DNA of 64,000 nt, taken from NCBI GenBank assembly GCA_021613535.1, contig CP075493.1:3782001-3846000 (forward strand), read 5' to 3'. Source of the DNA: Adineta vaga (lineage: Eukaryota; Rotifera). The notes under the pieces are model-generated. The model was not told the origin of the DNA, ran no database searches, and saw only the letters and a list, made by a program, of their open reading frames with translations. A program made the translations under genes and the position numbers. Shown piece by piece: positions 12,762-24,700 of the stretch. Within the stretch, counting starts at the first letter, position 1; each line of letters opens with the position of its first letter.

Positions 12762-13627
12762 ATTTATTCGACAAGCAAAACGAATGATTATAACGAACGA
12801 AGGAAGAAATTCGTTTAATCGAAGAAGTTTAGATTTGAACCGAAAAGAAAGACTAATATATCGATTGGTGCACGAATTAAACGAATACACTTGATTTTTC
12901 CTGGCGAATATATGTCGCTAACTGTTTTAGATTTTTTATATCAGCTAGGTGATATACTGTTTTCTATTAAAATAAGCAAGCAAAATCTTTTCATATCATT
13001 CGAATCTTAATATTTTTCTTTTTTCAATAGTATTCATGTACATAAAGCGTAAGCAAGATTCTTCTCATACGTTTAATACAATATTTGCTTTTTATGTTAA
13101 TCACATTGAATTCTCTACACACTCACTTATGAATATATTGCTTGATTCATTTGTTTTTTTTCGCATCATCAATTCATCTCCTGTTTCTCATTACATCCGT
13201 TGTGTATCATGATTAGAGAAAATGAATTCATTCATTCCCCGCTTCAAACACGCTACGAAATATATTTGGTATATATCTCTACATACATATATATATATAT
13301 ATAAATTTCTTTTTTTGTTTTATAGAATATGATAATCTGATAATGACATTGTCGCGTGTATGTTTCCTATATGTAACGGATGTGCTTGAAGGCACATCAG
13401 ACAATGATTGGTTAAAAATTATCATTGGTTCTCTCAAGCAGGTGCCCGGAAAAGAAAAAAATCAATTGCTTGTTACAAATATATTTTTCTCTTGTCTTTT
13501 TTTTAATACTATATATATATATATATAAAGTTAGAGAGAAAATCTAGTAAAGAAACATATCTGTGTCAGACATCGATCTAATTAATTGATTTAGAAAAGA
13601 GAACAGTATTATTAATTGAATTTGAAT
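12762..13627. promoter_or_regulatory. Shared 5' region between cyclin (-) and otp (+)
   Basis: 866 bp separating divergently transcribed genes, so it should hold both promoters. It contains TA-dinucleotide runs (about 13285-13303 and 13509-13527). A short open stretch at 13343-13528 has no recognisable family. No TATA or Inr element can be fixed from the sequence alone. Confidence 0.4.
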
Positions 13628-14763
13628 ATGTTCAATATAAACAGTGATTGTATCAACGATCAATCTGTTGGAAAACAAGAGCAACAAGGTAAGGAAATCA
13701 AGTTTAATAAAGGTGATAGAAGAATTGATATGTATGAGAAACACTTCTCTTTTAATGAGTTCTTCTAGCATGCCATTCATTGTCATCCATCGATGGGAAT
13801 AATCGATTTTCTCCACCGACAACGACAAGAACTTCATCGTCATCAACATCATCATCATTAAATTCTCATGATGATGTACATCTTTTGTCATCATCGAATA
13901 AATTACTTCTTTCTTCATCATCACCATTAACAATAGTTAAACCAAAACGTCATCGAACACGTTTTACACCAGCACAACTCAATGAACTTGAAAGATCATT
14001 TAGTAAAACACATTATCCAGATATATTTATGCGAGAAGAATTAGCCGTTCGAATTAGTTTAACTGAATCTCGTGTTCAGGTAAATAATCTTAAATGTTGA
14101 ATATAGAGATTGAAATAGAATATGTATCGTATAAAGGTATGGTTTCAAAATCGTCGTGCTAAATGGAAAAAACGTAAGAAAACGACTAATGTCTTTCGTC
14201 AACATTATCAATCTCAACATTCTCAATCATTAACTCCATACGGTTGTTTAATCAATACAGCGATCGATGGACAAGCGTCACTCACTCAAACAGATCATCA
14301 TCATCATCATCCTCATCATCATCATGTGAAATGGTCCAACACAGCGAATACGAATAATTGTAATCAATTTCCATTCTCCTCAACAAATTTCTCTCAAGTA
14401 ATCAATTCAACTAATATAAAAGAAATTAAATATATCTTTTGTTTTATTTAGATGGATCAGTCATTAGCTCCACATTTCTATTCATCAAGTGCTATGGCTG
14501 ATTATGTTGGTCTACCACCACCTTCAACAAACTCAACAACTGCACTCTTTTCTACGACATTGCCATCTATAATTAATATCGATCCATTGAATTCTTGTTC
14601 ATCAGCGTCATCATATAATTTATCTTTTCCTTCCTCATCTTCAACATTAACAACTGATATTATGACTAATGACAATGATGATATTTGGCGTGGTTCGAGT
14701 ATTGCTTCTTTACGTCGAAAAGCTGTTGAATATCAAGCAGGCAGCAATAACAATTTTAAATAA
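13628..14763 (+). CDS. otp: Orthopedia (Otp) paired-like homeodomain transcription factor
   Basis: Four exons (13628-13688, 13769-14079, 14137-14397, 14452-14763), all in phase, give 314 residues. The homeodomain (about residues 79-138) begins [19 protein letters not shown] and ends [15 protein letters not shown]; with TTNVFR after it this is the Otp signature. Gln50 of the homeodomain (WFQNRR) is present. The intron splits it exactly between Q46 and V47, a position conserved in PRD-class genes. An OAR motif near the C-terminus ([13 protein letters not shown], about 294-306, preceded by WRG) again fits Otp. Between them are a His run ([10 protein letters not shown]) and Ser/Thr/Asn-rich segments. 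In other animals Otp specifies neuroendocrine and neuropeptidergic neurons. The first exon is inferred from an ATG with a matching phase-1 donor; it is the least certain part. Confidence 0.92.
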
Positions 14764-15142
14764 CTAATCTTTTATGTTTGTGTGTGTGTAACATACTTTA
14801 AATTCGTTTTTTTTCTCGAAAATATACTTGCTATACAACTTTCCAATTCAAGAATACATGAAGTTCCAAGATATCTTCGCGATTTTTCTCGTTAAGCGCA
14901 TCATCATTATTCGAATTGATCGGTAATTATTTGAGAATCCTGAAGAATCTGAACATAGTATAGATTATACATTCTATTATTACATGAGAAAAATCGTTCT
15001 AGTGAAATAGAATTTTACGCCTAAGATGGTTCTCTTCGCAACTCAAAGTTATGCATGAAATCTATAAAGATAAGCTTTTTAGAAGGTAAATCCTATGAAA
15101 AACAAAGGCTTGAACATTTTACTATATATAATACGGAAAATG
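14764..15142. other. Intergenic between convergent genes, no gene seen
   Basis: 379 bp between otp (+) and a LicD-like gene (-); contains a short TG run after the otp stop and no coding potential. Confidence 0.5.
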
Positions 15143-15919
15143 CTATGCTGAAACCCAAGTTTTATTAACACATTTTTTGTTTGTTTTCGTTAAAGATCCT
15201 TTTCCATATAATTTGGTCACTATATTTTCAGGTTTTGCAGGACACCAGACTAGGATATTGCTGAAATTACATGGCTGTAATGGAAAAGTCCATTCGACGG
15301 GTGAAGTAATCCATCTATATGATGCATCATACTCGGTTAACGTTGTGGTAACATTTGTTTTCTTTCTGGATTGATTTGGGTTAAAGTCATATATAGGCCA
15401 AATATCAACATGATAACGAAGTTTTCGATGTACAAATCGAGCATTTGGTGCTATAAAGTTAAAGCCTTGTTTTGGATAATAAGAACGTTTAGCATATCCA
15501 ACAAACGACCATTGTGGATGAACTTTTAATTCATAGATCAATGAGAAATTCTTATCTGCAAATGGAACAAGATATTGTGTATCTTGTGCTAACATTAGTA
15601 TGTCCGTATCTCCATCATGAGGTAATAGACCACCACGTTGCATATAACCAACAAGTGATCCATAGGCGATCCAATATTGTATGTTATGTTCATGAGCAAA
15701 CTGTGTCCATGCATAAAGTGTAGTGAGTAAAACTTGTTGTCGAGATCGATCATTTAAATTACATATTGGTGTTTGTTCTAATGCATCAGCAATTGAATTA
15801 TTAATATTCACAATAACATAATTTGATGTCATACTACTTTTACAATAGTAAACACCAATACAGAATGTAAAAAATAATAAAGCTATACATAGGTGACATG
15901 AAGAGGTTTTTGAATACAT
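15143..15919 (-). CDS. LicD/fukutin-type phosphotransferase-like type II membrane protein, copy 1
   Basis: Single-exon gene of 258 residues starting at ATG 15919. A hydrophobic N-terminal helix (CIALLFFTFCIGVYYC, about 10-26) predicts a Golgi/ER signal anchor with a lumenal catalytic part. The core motif YWIAYGSLVGYMQRGGLLPH followed by DGDTDILML is the LicD-family nucleotidyltransferase fold signature: a GS/GT loop, then the D-x-D metal-binding pair. RYHVDIWPIYDF provides the later conserved Asp. Relatives transfer phosphocholine (LicD), ribitol phosphate (fukutin, FKRP) or other phospho-sugars to glycans; the substrate here cannot be told. Several Asn-X-Ser/Thr sequons suit a secretory protein. 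It is a tandem paralogue of the gene at 16991-17764 on the same strand. Confidence 0.75.
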   Translation of the reverse strand: MYSKTSSCHLCIALLFFTFCIGVYYCKSSMTSNYVIVNINNSIADALEQTPICNLNDRSRQQVLLTTLYAWTQFAHEHNIQYWIAYGSLVGYMQRGGLLPHDGDTDILMLAQDTQYLVPFADKNFSLIYELKVHPQWSFVGYAKRSYYPKQGFNFIAPNARFVHRKLRYHVDIWPIYDFNPNQSRKKTNVTTTLTEYDASYRWITSPVEWTFPLQPCNFSNILVWCPAKPENIVTKLYGKGSLTKTNKKCVNKTWVSA

Positions 15920-16990
15920 TTCTTCGAATTATTGGTAGGTGAAAGGGGCATAAGATGAATAGTATCATTTATTTGCTTCATGATATAGTGGCAATAGAAA
16001 TCTATATGCAAAGAAAGAAAAGAAACGCTCATAAACTTCATTGATATATATATATATATATATATGAGCTCGTATTTCTGTTGATTTTAGAAGGACATGA
16101 CTGATTAAACTATTTACGGAGAAAATAAGATGGATAAAACTAAAAAAAAAATGTTCAAGGAAATTTCTCTATTGATTTTATTGTGTAATCGTATTTCCTT
16201 TTGTCAGATATAAAAAGGAGAATCTTATGCTCTAAAAGAATATATATATATATATTACATAAGAGATCTGAGTATTCTAAGTAAAAAAATATGTGTTTTT
16301 TATTTTAGCATAAGCTAAACGTAGAATTAATAATGAAAATTTTTTGTTGTCAATCGGAGAAGAAGAACAACAACATCACTTTCATTTCCAATACATATTT
16401 ACTTCGAAATAAACATTTTATCATATTTATACGATGAGACAGAGTGTTAAGTATGTGTAGTTCTATGCTATCATAGTCAAACGGATGTATATTCCAGAGT
16501 GGTTAAAAATGTTTTCAATACTAATTTAACTCGAATTAAATCTGGATTTATATGTGGTAAATATTTTTCATGGTCAGAATTTTTTACACATTTAATATTT
16601 GATTAAGTAATTGGTTCTCTGTAGAATAATTATATTTCGCTATAAACAAATACTCATATGAACATACAGTTTACAATTTATTTTGATCGTGTAAGTTTCA
16701 AATATAATTCATTTTAACAAAATGGAAAGTTATCATGCACGATCATTGACCTTTATTAATTATGTCAAAACAACATAATATTACAAATAATAACATTGTA
16801 TATGTTGATGATACGACAAACTAATTGTATAATGTCTTTTTTTCTAATAGAATTCTTACTATAACTTTTTCAGAAGAAGATAAAATGCAACTAAGACGTA
16901 ACAGAATATCGAGACTTTATGTAAAATTTGTTTTATTTATATAATCTAAAAGTAACCTACACATAGTTTAACTAAATAAGAATAGTCTTA
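15920..16990. other. Spacer between tandem LicD-like genes, no gene seen
   Basis: 1.07 kb of AT-rich sequence with TA microsatellites near 16045-16065 and 16241-16255. It presumably includes the promoter of copy 1 and the 3' UTR of copy 2. I see no remnant of a third LicD-like copy. Confidence 0.5.
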
Positions 16991-17764
16991 TTAAACATCA
17001 ACCCATGATCCATCCTTACATATGTGATCACTTTGATTGACTGCTTGACTTCCATACAAGAGAGAAACGATTTTTTCTGGCATGGCTGGACACCATGTTT
17101 TCAATTGACTAAATAAACATGGTTTTAATGGGAATGTCCATTCAATTGGATACGATGCCCAAGCATAGTCAATAGAATATTGAAAAAGTGTTTTTCCACG
17201 AAGTGTTGTATTTGTTGGTTGATCGGGATGAAAATCATATATCGGCCAAATATCTACATGTCTATTATCTTCAAGATTATAAACACGTGCATTAGGTGCC
17301 ACGAAAGTGATACCTTGTGATTCGAAATAGGAACGATTTTTTTCTCCAATAATCTCCCATTGTGGATGTACTCTCAATTGATAGATTGATGAGAAATTAA
17401 CGTATGTCAATGACGCTAGACGTTTTGTATCTGAATGGAGCATTAAAACATCAACATCTGAATCATGTGGTATTAAGCCACGAAGTCTTGTATAACCAAC
17501 AAGTGATCCATCACATAACCAATATCTCAAATTATGTTCATGAGCAAATTGAGTCCAGGCATAAAACATTCGAAGTAAAGACCGTTGTCGATCACGATCA
17601 CCTGATTCACAAACTGGAATAGTTTCTAAAGTATTTTCAATTGAAATATTTGCCATTGGAAAAACATGTAATCCATTATCCGTATTATGAAAATAGTAGA
17701 GAAACATTATTCCAAAGAATAATAATAAAAGCTTAAGATAATTTCGTGAAAGTAAACTGATCAT
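16991..17764 (-). CDS. LicD/fukutin-type phosphotransferase-like type II membrane protein, copy 2
   Basis: Single exon, 257 residues, ATG at 17764. Same architecture as the copy at 15143: signal anchor near residues 10-25 (LKLLLLFFGIMFLYYF), the segment FYAWTQFAHEHNLRYWL, then DGSLVGYTRLRGLIPHDSDV with DVLML carrying the D-x-D pair, and HVDIWPIYDF. Long blocks are shared with copy 1 (YAWTQFAHEHN, VHPQW, APNAR, IEWTFPL/VEWTFPL, WCPA.PE.IV..LYG), but overall divergence is large, so the duplication is not recent. Function as for copy 1: probable transfer of a phospho-sugar or phospho-alcohol to a glycan in the secretory pathway, substrate unknown. Confidence 0.75.
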   Translation of the reverse strand: MISLLSRNYLKLLLLFFGIMFLYYFHNTDNGLHVFPMANISIENTLETIPVCESGDRDRQRSLLRMFYAWTQFAHEHNLRYWLCDGSLVGYTRLRGLIPHDSDVDVLMLHSDTKRLASLTYVNFSSIYQLRVHPQWEIIGEKNRSYFESQGITFVAPNARVYNLEDNRHVDIWPIYDFHPDQPTNTTLRGKTLFQYSIDYAWASYPIEWTFPLKPCLFSQLKTWCPAMPEKIVSLLYGSQAVNQSDHICKDGSWVDV

Positions 17765-18780
17765 GTGTACTATCGTAAGTATTGTGATTATGGGAATAGA
17801 TGGTTTTATTCTGTAATGTTAAGTATGCTTGTTAATTTCTAAAATTATATTAGATGCGATATACACGATGGATATATAATATTTATAATAATAGTCTTTA
17901 TGGCCGTTCTCTTTCTCTTTTTCAGATTTGAAGAACAGATTCCATGAAAAAAAAACAGATGTAAGCATACGTGATGCAATGGATGAGTATTAGAATGCAA
18001 GAAAACATACATGAATGTCATACTATCTGCCTGTGAATTTAAGAGAAATTATTGATGAAAGACACACCACTGACGATATTACGAAATATTTTCATGCATC
18101 CATTCTATCTCTATCAAAGATTTCGAACAATCGTCATATGATACATCTAACTCGAATTAGATATAATCATAATTAAACTAAAAATATCATAAAATTATCT
18201 TCTACTTGTTGATCTTTCTATAAACAAAATGTACATAGAAAATTATAATAATCTAAAAGGTTGATTAGAAACGAATGAAATACGATTCATATTGAATATC
18301 ATGTAACTTCTTTAATGTAGTTTTACTCTTGATATGAAGATGAAAGATATCATAAATTACAAATACTTGTTTTTCTTGTACATCATCTAGTGATACTTTG
18401 AATTTTCTTGAAAAAAGGTCGATTCAACAATTAAAAATATGTTTCAGAGAAATGTATGGCATGTGTTTTTTTAAAGATTTTATCGCCTACAGATGACATA
18501 TTTTGACACAAATCATGGAACTATGTTGAAATAAAATGAATGATAGTTATTTTCGATCCGCACATATTTCATCAGTATGTTCCATATTCACAAAAAAGAG
18601 AGTTATATATAGAGATTCTTTCGCCAAATCATGTGCGGGGGTATACTATCTTCAGAATCAATGAAATATTGTTTTTTCATTAGAATTAAGCATATAAATA
18701 CTTAGCACATTTGCATTAGAAATTCGTCTTTTTTTTCATTAGATAAGATATTGTAGAGAATACACTCTTTATATTTAACA
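17765..18780. other. Intergenic, about 1.0 kb, upstream of giant repeat gene
   Basis: Divergent spacer between LicD-like copy 2 (-) and the giant gene (+), so both promoters should lie here. No coding potential is seen. Confidence 0.45.
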
Positions 18781-21700
18781 ATGTATGTTGAACAACAACA
18801 AGATATTTTAGAACAACCTGAAGACAATCCGCAATCGATACACTCATGGTAAGATGTATTTATCATTGAATTGATTCAATGAAATTTCTCTTCAATTAAT
18901 TATAGGTTTCGAATGCCGAGTATGTTCAGGTCATCAAGAATTAAAATATTTCTCACTATTCTGATGCTAATTTTGATCGTTAGCATCAGTGTTTTATTTG
19001 TTATTTCAAATAATAACAACTCAATTAAAATCATTGAGCATATCAATGAAACAAACGGTAAGTCGAAAAGAGAAAATTCATTTTAATACATTCAGATGAA
19101 GATATTGATCTGTAAACATTTTCGCTTTAACTAAAGAGATAAACAGAAAAATAAATAAACTCTTCTTCTTCAGAGGTTGATTCAATGAATTATTCATTGT
19201 CTAACGAATTCACAGCTACTGAATATCGCAGAAAACGAATACCTCGATCTCGATCATTATCACGAGTATGTTAATTATCATTGTATTGTCTTCTACACAG
19301 TAAGTCTTTTGATTAGGTTAATGAACCAGATGAACAAGGCTATTTTAACGTTTATGTTCGTGATTCATGCCGCGAAATGCCTCGAAATCCATTCAAAGAA
19401 GTTCGTTTTCCCTATGTTCGATATGGTCGTCGCCAATTGGGTAAAAAATTTTATTTATCGTTTTATATAAATATATATACATAATTATCAATATTCTCGA
19501 AAATCTAGTATATTCAAGAACATGGGTTAGATTTTCGCGATTGATGCCTATCTATGTGAATCGAATCAATCGTCATACTATGATCTATACAAAAGATACT
19601 GGTAATATTTTATTCATAACTCATCAATAAAAGACCACAATAATGTTGTTGTTGTTGTTGTTTTTAGTTTATATTTTACCTCCATATATTAATTTTAATA
19701 GAAAACTAATATCGGTTGCTGAATTAATGGCATACGGATATGCATCCATGCTTGAGAGTAGCTCTTTAATGCCATCGCGTTTTAATATTGCATCTTATGC
19801 TCACTCTGGTGCATGTGAGTATCTCGATATTCATTCCTTTTTGAAATAGTTTTTCCGTTCATATAGATTACATGCGAGGCATGCCACGGTTTAATTCTCA
19901 AACACAATCTTTTATGGGTGGAGTCGAAACTAAATCACGCTCAGAATACAATGCAGACTGCGATTATAGTTATGAAGAAAATATTGGCGATGAAGAACCA
20001 ATCTCATATTCCTTAGACAATGATAATAATGCTGACGAAGAAGAACCAATACCTTATTCCAGAGACGATGATAATAATGCAGATGAAGAAGAACCTTCAT
20101 CTTATGAAGAAAATCCAAACTATGAAGACTCATCTTATTATGGATCAAATAAATATGATAAGAAGCCATCTTCATATAGCAGAAACAGACACAAAAGTCC
20201 ACACAGCAAAAACAACTATGATTATAAACCAAGGCGTCGTCCAAGACCATACAAAACAGGTAATTATGATATGTTCTATTCGTATTCTAGAGCAAATACG
20301 AAAAAATACCTAGAGCCCCACGCGAACAAGAATCACAACCCTATACACATCTTGAGAAATAACAAAGAAATCAGATAAACTTCACTTCCAGAACTACTGA
20401 ATGTGTTCAACAATCTAACGAATTAATGACTTTTCTACCAACACCACAGAAACTCTCAAAACAAATCGAAACACGAATGCTCCCATTCGTCCCACGCTCA
20501 AAGTCAACAGTTCAATCAAACTAATCCCTTCTTGAAGTCACAAAGCGAACAGTATCATTTACAAACATAAACGGAAAAACACAGTCATAAAACAAATAAT
20601 GAAAATATTCGAAATCCATGAGAAAGCACATACTAAACGAAAATCTAGGTACTCATATACAACAAACCGATTATTCCCAAAAGAACAGATAGTTATCAGA
20701 CATATTCATTACAGCCAATTATATCTCAATAGAAGCTAAAAACCATTACAACCCAAACAATTACTTTTTCCTTCCTTCGACGTATGAAACGCATCCGCAA
20801 GTATCAAACAAACATGTACGATAATAAGCCATACCCCACCTGCGAATAACAACTAATCAATACATTGAGATAAAACTCTAAAATACTACTTCATTCTAGC
20901 TACCACTACCACCACGACCATATCTACTACCACAACCACAAAAACAACCACTTCCAAAATCAGGACAATCCCACCAACCACATCAACCAAACGCGTGAGT
21001 AAACCTCAGTCTACCGCTACGCAACCAACACCAACTCATCCAATAACAGCACATCCAACAAGTGCGGAAACAACCAAAAAACAAACGACTACAACAGAAC
21101 ATACTAGTACTCAACCAACAGGAACCCAACCCACTGGAACTAAACCAGCCGGTACTCAACCAACAGGAACCCAACCCACTGGAACTAAACCAGCCGGTAC
21201 TCAACCAACAGGAACACAACCAACGGGAACACAACCTACTGGAACTAAACCAGCCGGTACTCAACCAACAGGAACACAACCAACAGGAACTCAACCAACA
21301 GGTACTCAACCAACAGGAACACAACCTACTGGAACTAAACCAGCCGGTACTCAACCAACAGGTACTCAACCAACAGGAACACAACCTACTGGAACTAAAC
21401 CAGCCGGTACCCAACCAACAGGAATTCAACCAACAGGAACTCAACCAACAGGTACTCAACCAACAGGAACACAACCTACTGGAACTAAACCAGCCGGTAC
21501 TCAACCAACAGGAACTCAACCAACAGGAACACAACCTACTGGAACTAAACCAGCCGGTACTCAACCAACAGGAACACAACCTACTGGAACTAAACCAACA
21601 GGAACTAAACCAGCCGGTACTCAACCAACAGGCACTCAACCAACAGGAACACAACCTACTGGAACTAAACCAGCCGGTACTCAACCAACAGGAACTCAAC

Positions 21701-24700
21701 CAACAGGAACACAACCTACTGGAACTAAACCAGCCGGTACTCAACCAACAGGAACTCAACCAACAGGAACTCAACCAACAGGTACTCAACCAACAGGAAC
21801 ACAACCTACTGGAACTAAACCAGCCGGTACTCAACCAACAGGAACTCAACCAACAGGAACTCAACCAACAGGTACTCAACCAACAGGAACACAACCTACT
21901 GGAACTAAACCAGCCGGTACTCAACCAACAGGTACTCAACCAACAGGAACACAACCTACTGGAACTAAACCAGCCGGTACCCAACCAACAGGAACTCAAC
22001 CAACAGGAACTCAACCAACAGGTACTCAACCAACAGGAACACAACCTACTGGAACTAAACCAGCCGGTACTCAACCAACAGGAACACAACCCACTGGAAC
22101 TAAACCAGCCGGTACTCAACCAACAGGAACTAAACCAGCCGGTACTCAACCAACAGGCACTCAACCAACAGGAACACAACCTACTGGAACTAAACCAGCC
22201 GGTACTCAACCAACAGGCACTCAACCAACAGGAACACAACCTACTGGAACTAAACAAGCCGGTACTCAACCAACAGGATCACAACCTACTGGAACTAAAC
22301 CAGCCGGTACTCAACCAACAGGAACTCAACCAACAGGAACTCAACCAACAGGTACTCAACCAACAGGAACACAACCTACTGGAACTAAACCAGCCGGTAC
22401 TAAACCAACAGGAACACAACCTACTGGAACTAAACCAGCCGGTACTCAACCAACAGGAACTCAACCAACAGGAACTCAACCAACAGGTACTCAACCAACA
22501 GGAACGCAACCTACTGGAACTAAACCAGCCGGTACTCAACCAACAGGTACTCAACCAACAGGAACACAACCTACTGGAACTAAACCAGCCGGTACTCAAC
22601 CAACAGGAACTCAACCAACAGGAACACAACCTACTGGAACTAAACCAGCCGGTACTCAACCAACAGGAACTCAACCAACAGGTACTCAACCAACAGGAAC
22701 ACAACCTACTGGAACTAAACCAGCCGGTACTAAACCAACAGGAACACAACCTACTGGAACTAAACCAGCCGGTACTCAACCAACAGGAACTCAACCAACA
22801 GGAACTCAACCAACAGGTACTCAACCAACAGGAACGCAACCTACTGGAACTAAACCAGCCGGTACTCAACCAACAGGTACTCAACCAACAGGAACACAAC
22901 CAGCCGGTACTCAACCAACAGGAACTCAACCAACAGGTACTCAACCAACAGGAACACAACCTACTGGAACTAAACCAGCCGGTACTAAACCAACAGGAAC
23001 ACAACCTACTGGAACTAAACCAGCCGGTACTCAACCAACAGGAACTCAACCAACAGGAACTCAACCAACAGGTACTCAACCAACAGGAACGCAACCTACT
23101 GGAACTAAACCAGCCGGTACTCAACCAACAGGCACTCAACCAACAGGAACACAACCTACTGGAACTAAACCAGCCGGTACTCAACCAACAGGAACTCAAC
23201 CAACAGGAACACAACCTACTGGAACTAAACCAGCCGGTACTAAACCAACAGGAACACAACCTACTGGAACTAAACCAGCCGGTACTCAACCAACAGGAAC
23301 TCAACCAACAGGAACTCAACCAACAGGTACTCAACCAACAGGAACGCAACCTACTGGAACTAAACCAGCCGGTACTCAACCAACAGGTACTCAACCAACA
23401 GGAACACAACCTACTGGAACTAAACCAGCCGGTACTCAACCAACAGGAACACAACCTACTGGAACTAAACCAGCCGGTACTCAACCAACAGGAACTCAAC
23501 CAACAGGAACACAACCTACTGGAACTAAACCAGCCGGTACTCAACCAACAGGAACACAACCAACAGGAACACAACCTACTGGAACTAAACCAGCCGGTAC
23601 TCAACCAACAGGAACTCAACCAACAGGAACACAACCAACACACAACCTACAGGAACTAAACCAGCCGGTACTCAACCAACAGGAACACAACCTACTGGAA
23701 CTAAACCAGCCGGTACTCAACCAACAGGAACACAACCTACTGGAACTAAACCAGCCGGTACTCAACCAACAGGAACACAACCAACAGGAACACAACCTAC
23801 TGGAACTAAACCAGCCGGTACTCAACCAACAGGAACTCAACCAACAGGAACACAACCCACAGGAACTAAACCAGCCGGTACTCAACCAACAGGAACACAA
23901 CCAACAGGAACTAAACCAGCCGGTACTCAACCAACAGGTACTCAACCAACAGGAACACAACCTACTGGAACTAAACCAGCCGGTACTCAACCAACAGGAA
24001 CACAACCAACTGGAACTAAACCAGCCGGTACTCAACCAACAGGAACTCAACCAACAGGAACACAACCAACTGGAACTAAACCAGCCGGTACTCAACCAAC
24101 AGGAACTCAACCAGCCGGTACTCAACCAACAGGTACTCAACCAACAGGAACACAACCTACTGGAACTAAACCAGCCGGTACTCAACCAACAGGAACACAA
24201 CCAACAGGAACTAAACCAGCCGGTACTCAACCAACAGGAACTCAACCAACAGGAACTCAACCAACAGGTACTCAACCAACAGGAACACAACCTACTGGAA
24301 CTAAACCAGCCGGTACTCAACCAACAGGAACACAACCAACAGGAACACAACCTACTGGAACTAAACCAGCCGGTACTCAACCAACAGGAACTCAACCAAC
24401 AGGAACACAACCCACAGGAACTAAACCAGCCGGTACTCAACCAACAGGAACACAACCAACAGGAACTAAACCAACCGGTACTCAACCAACAGGAACTCAA
24501 CCAACAGGAACACAACCCACCGGAACTAAACCAGCCGGTACTCAACCAACAGGAACTCAACCAGCCGGTACTCAACCAACAGGTACTCAACCAACAGGAA
24601 CACAACCTACTGGAACTAAACCAGCCGGTACTCAACCAACAGGTACTCAACCAACAGGAACACAACCTACAGGAACTAAACCAGCCGGTACTCAACCAAC

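Noticed and set aside
21062-23659. Forward frame reading LNQQEHN/LNQPVL for 865 residues
   Set aside because: Second frame of the same array. The N-terminal exons and the upstream non-repeat part of the exon are in phase with the GTQPT frame, and the C-terminal domain continues the equivalent register.
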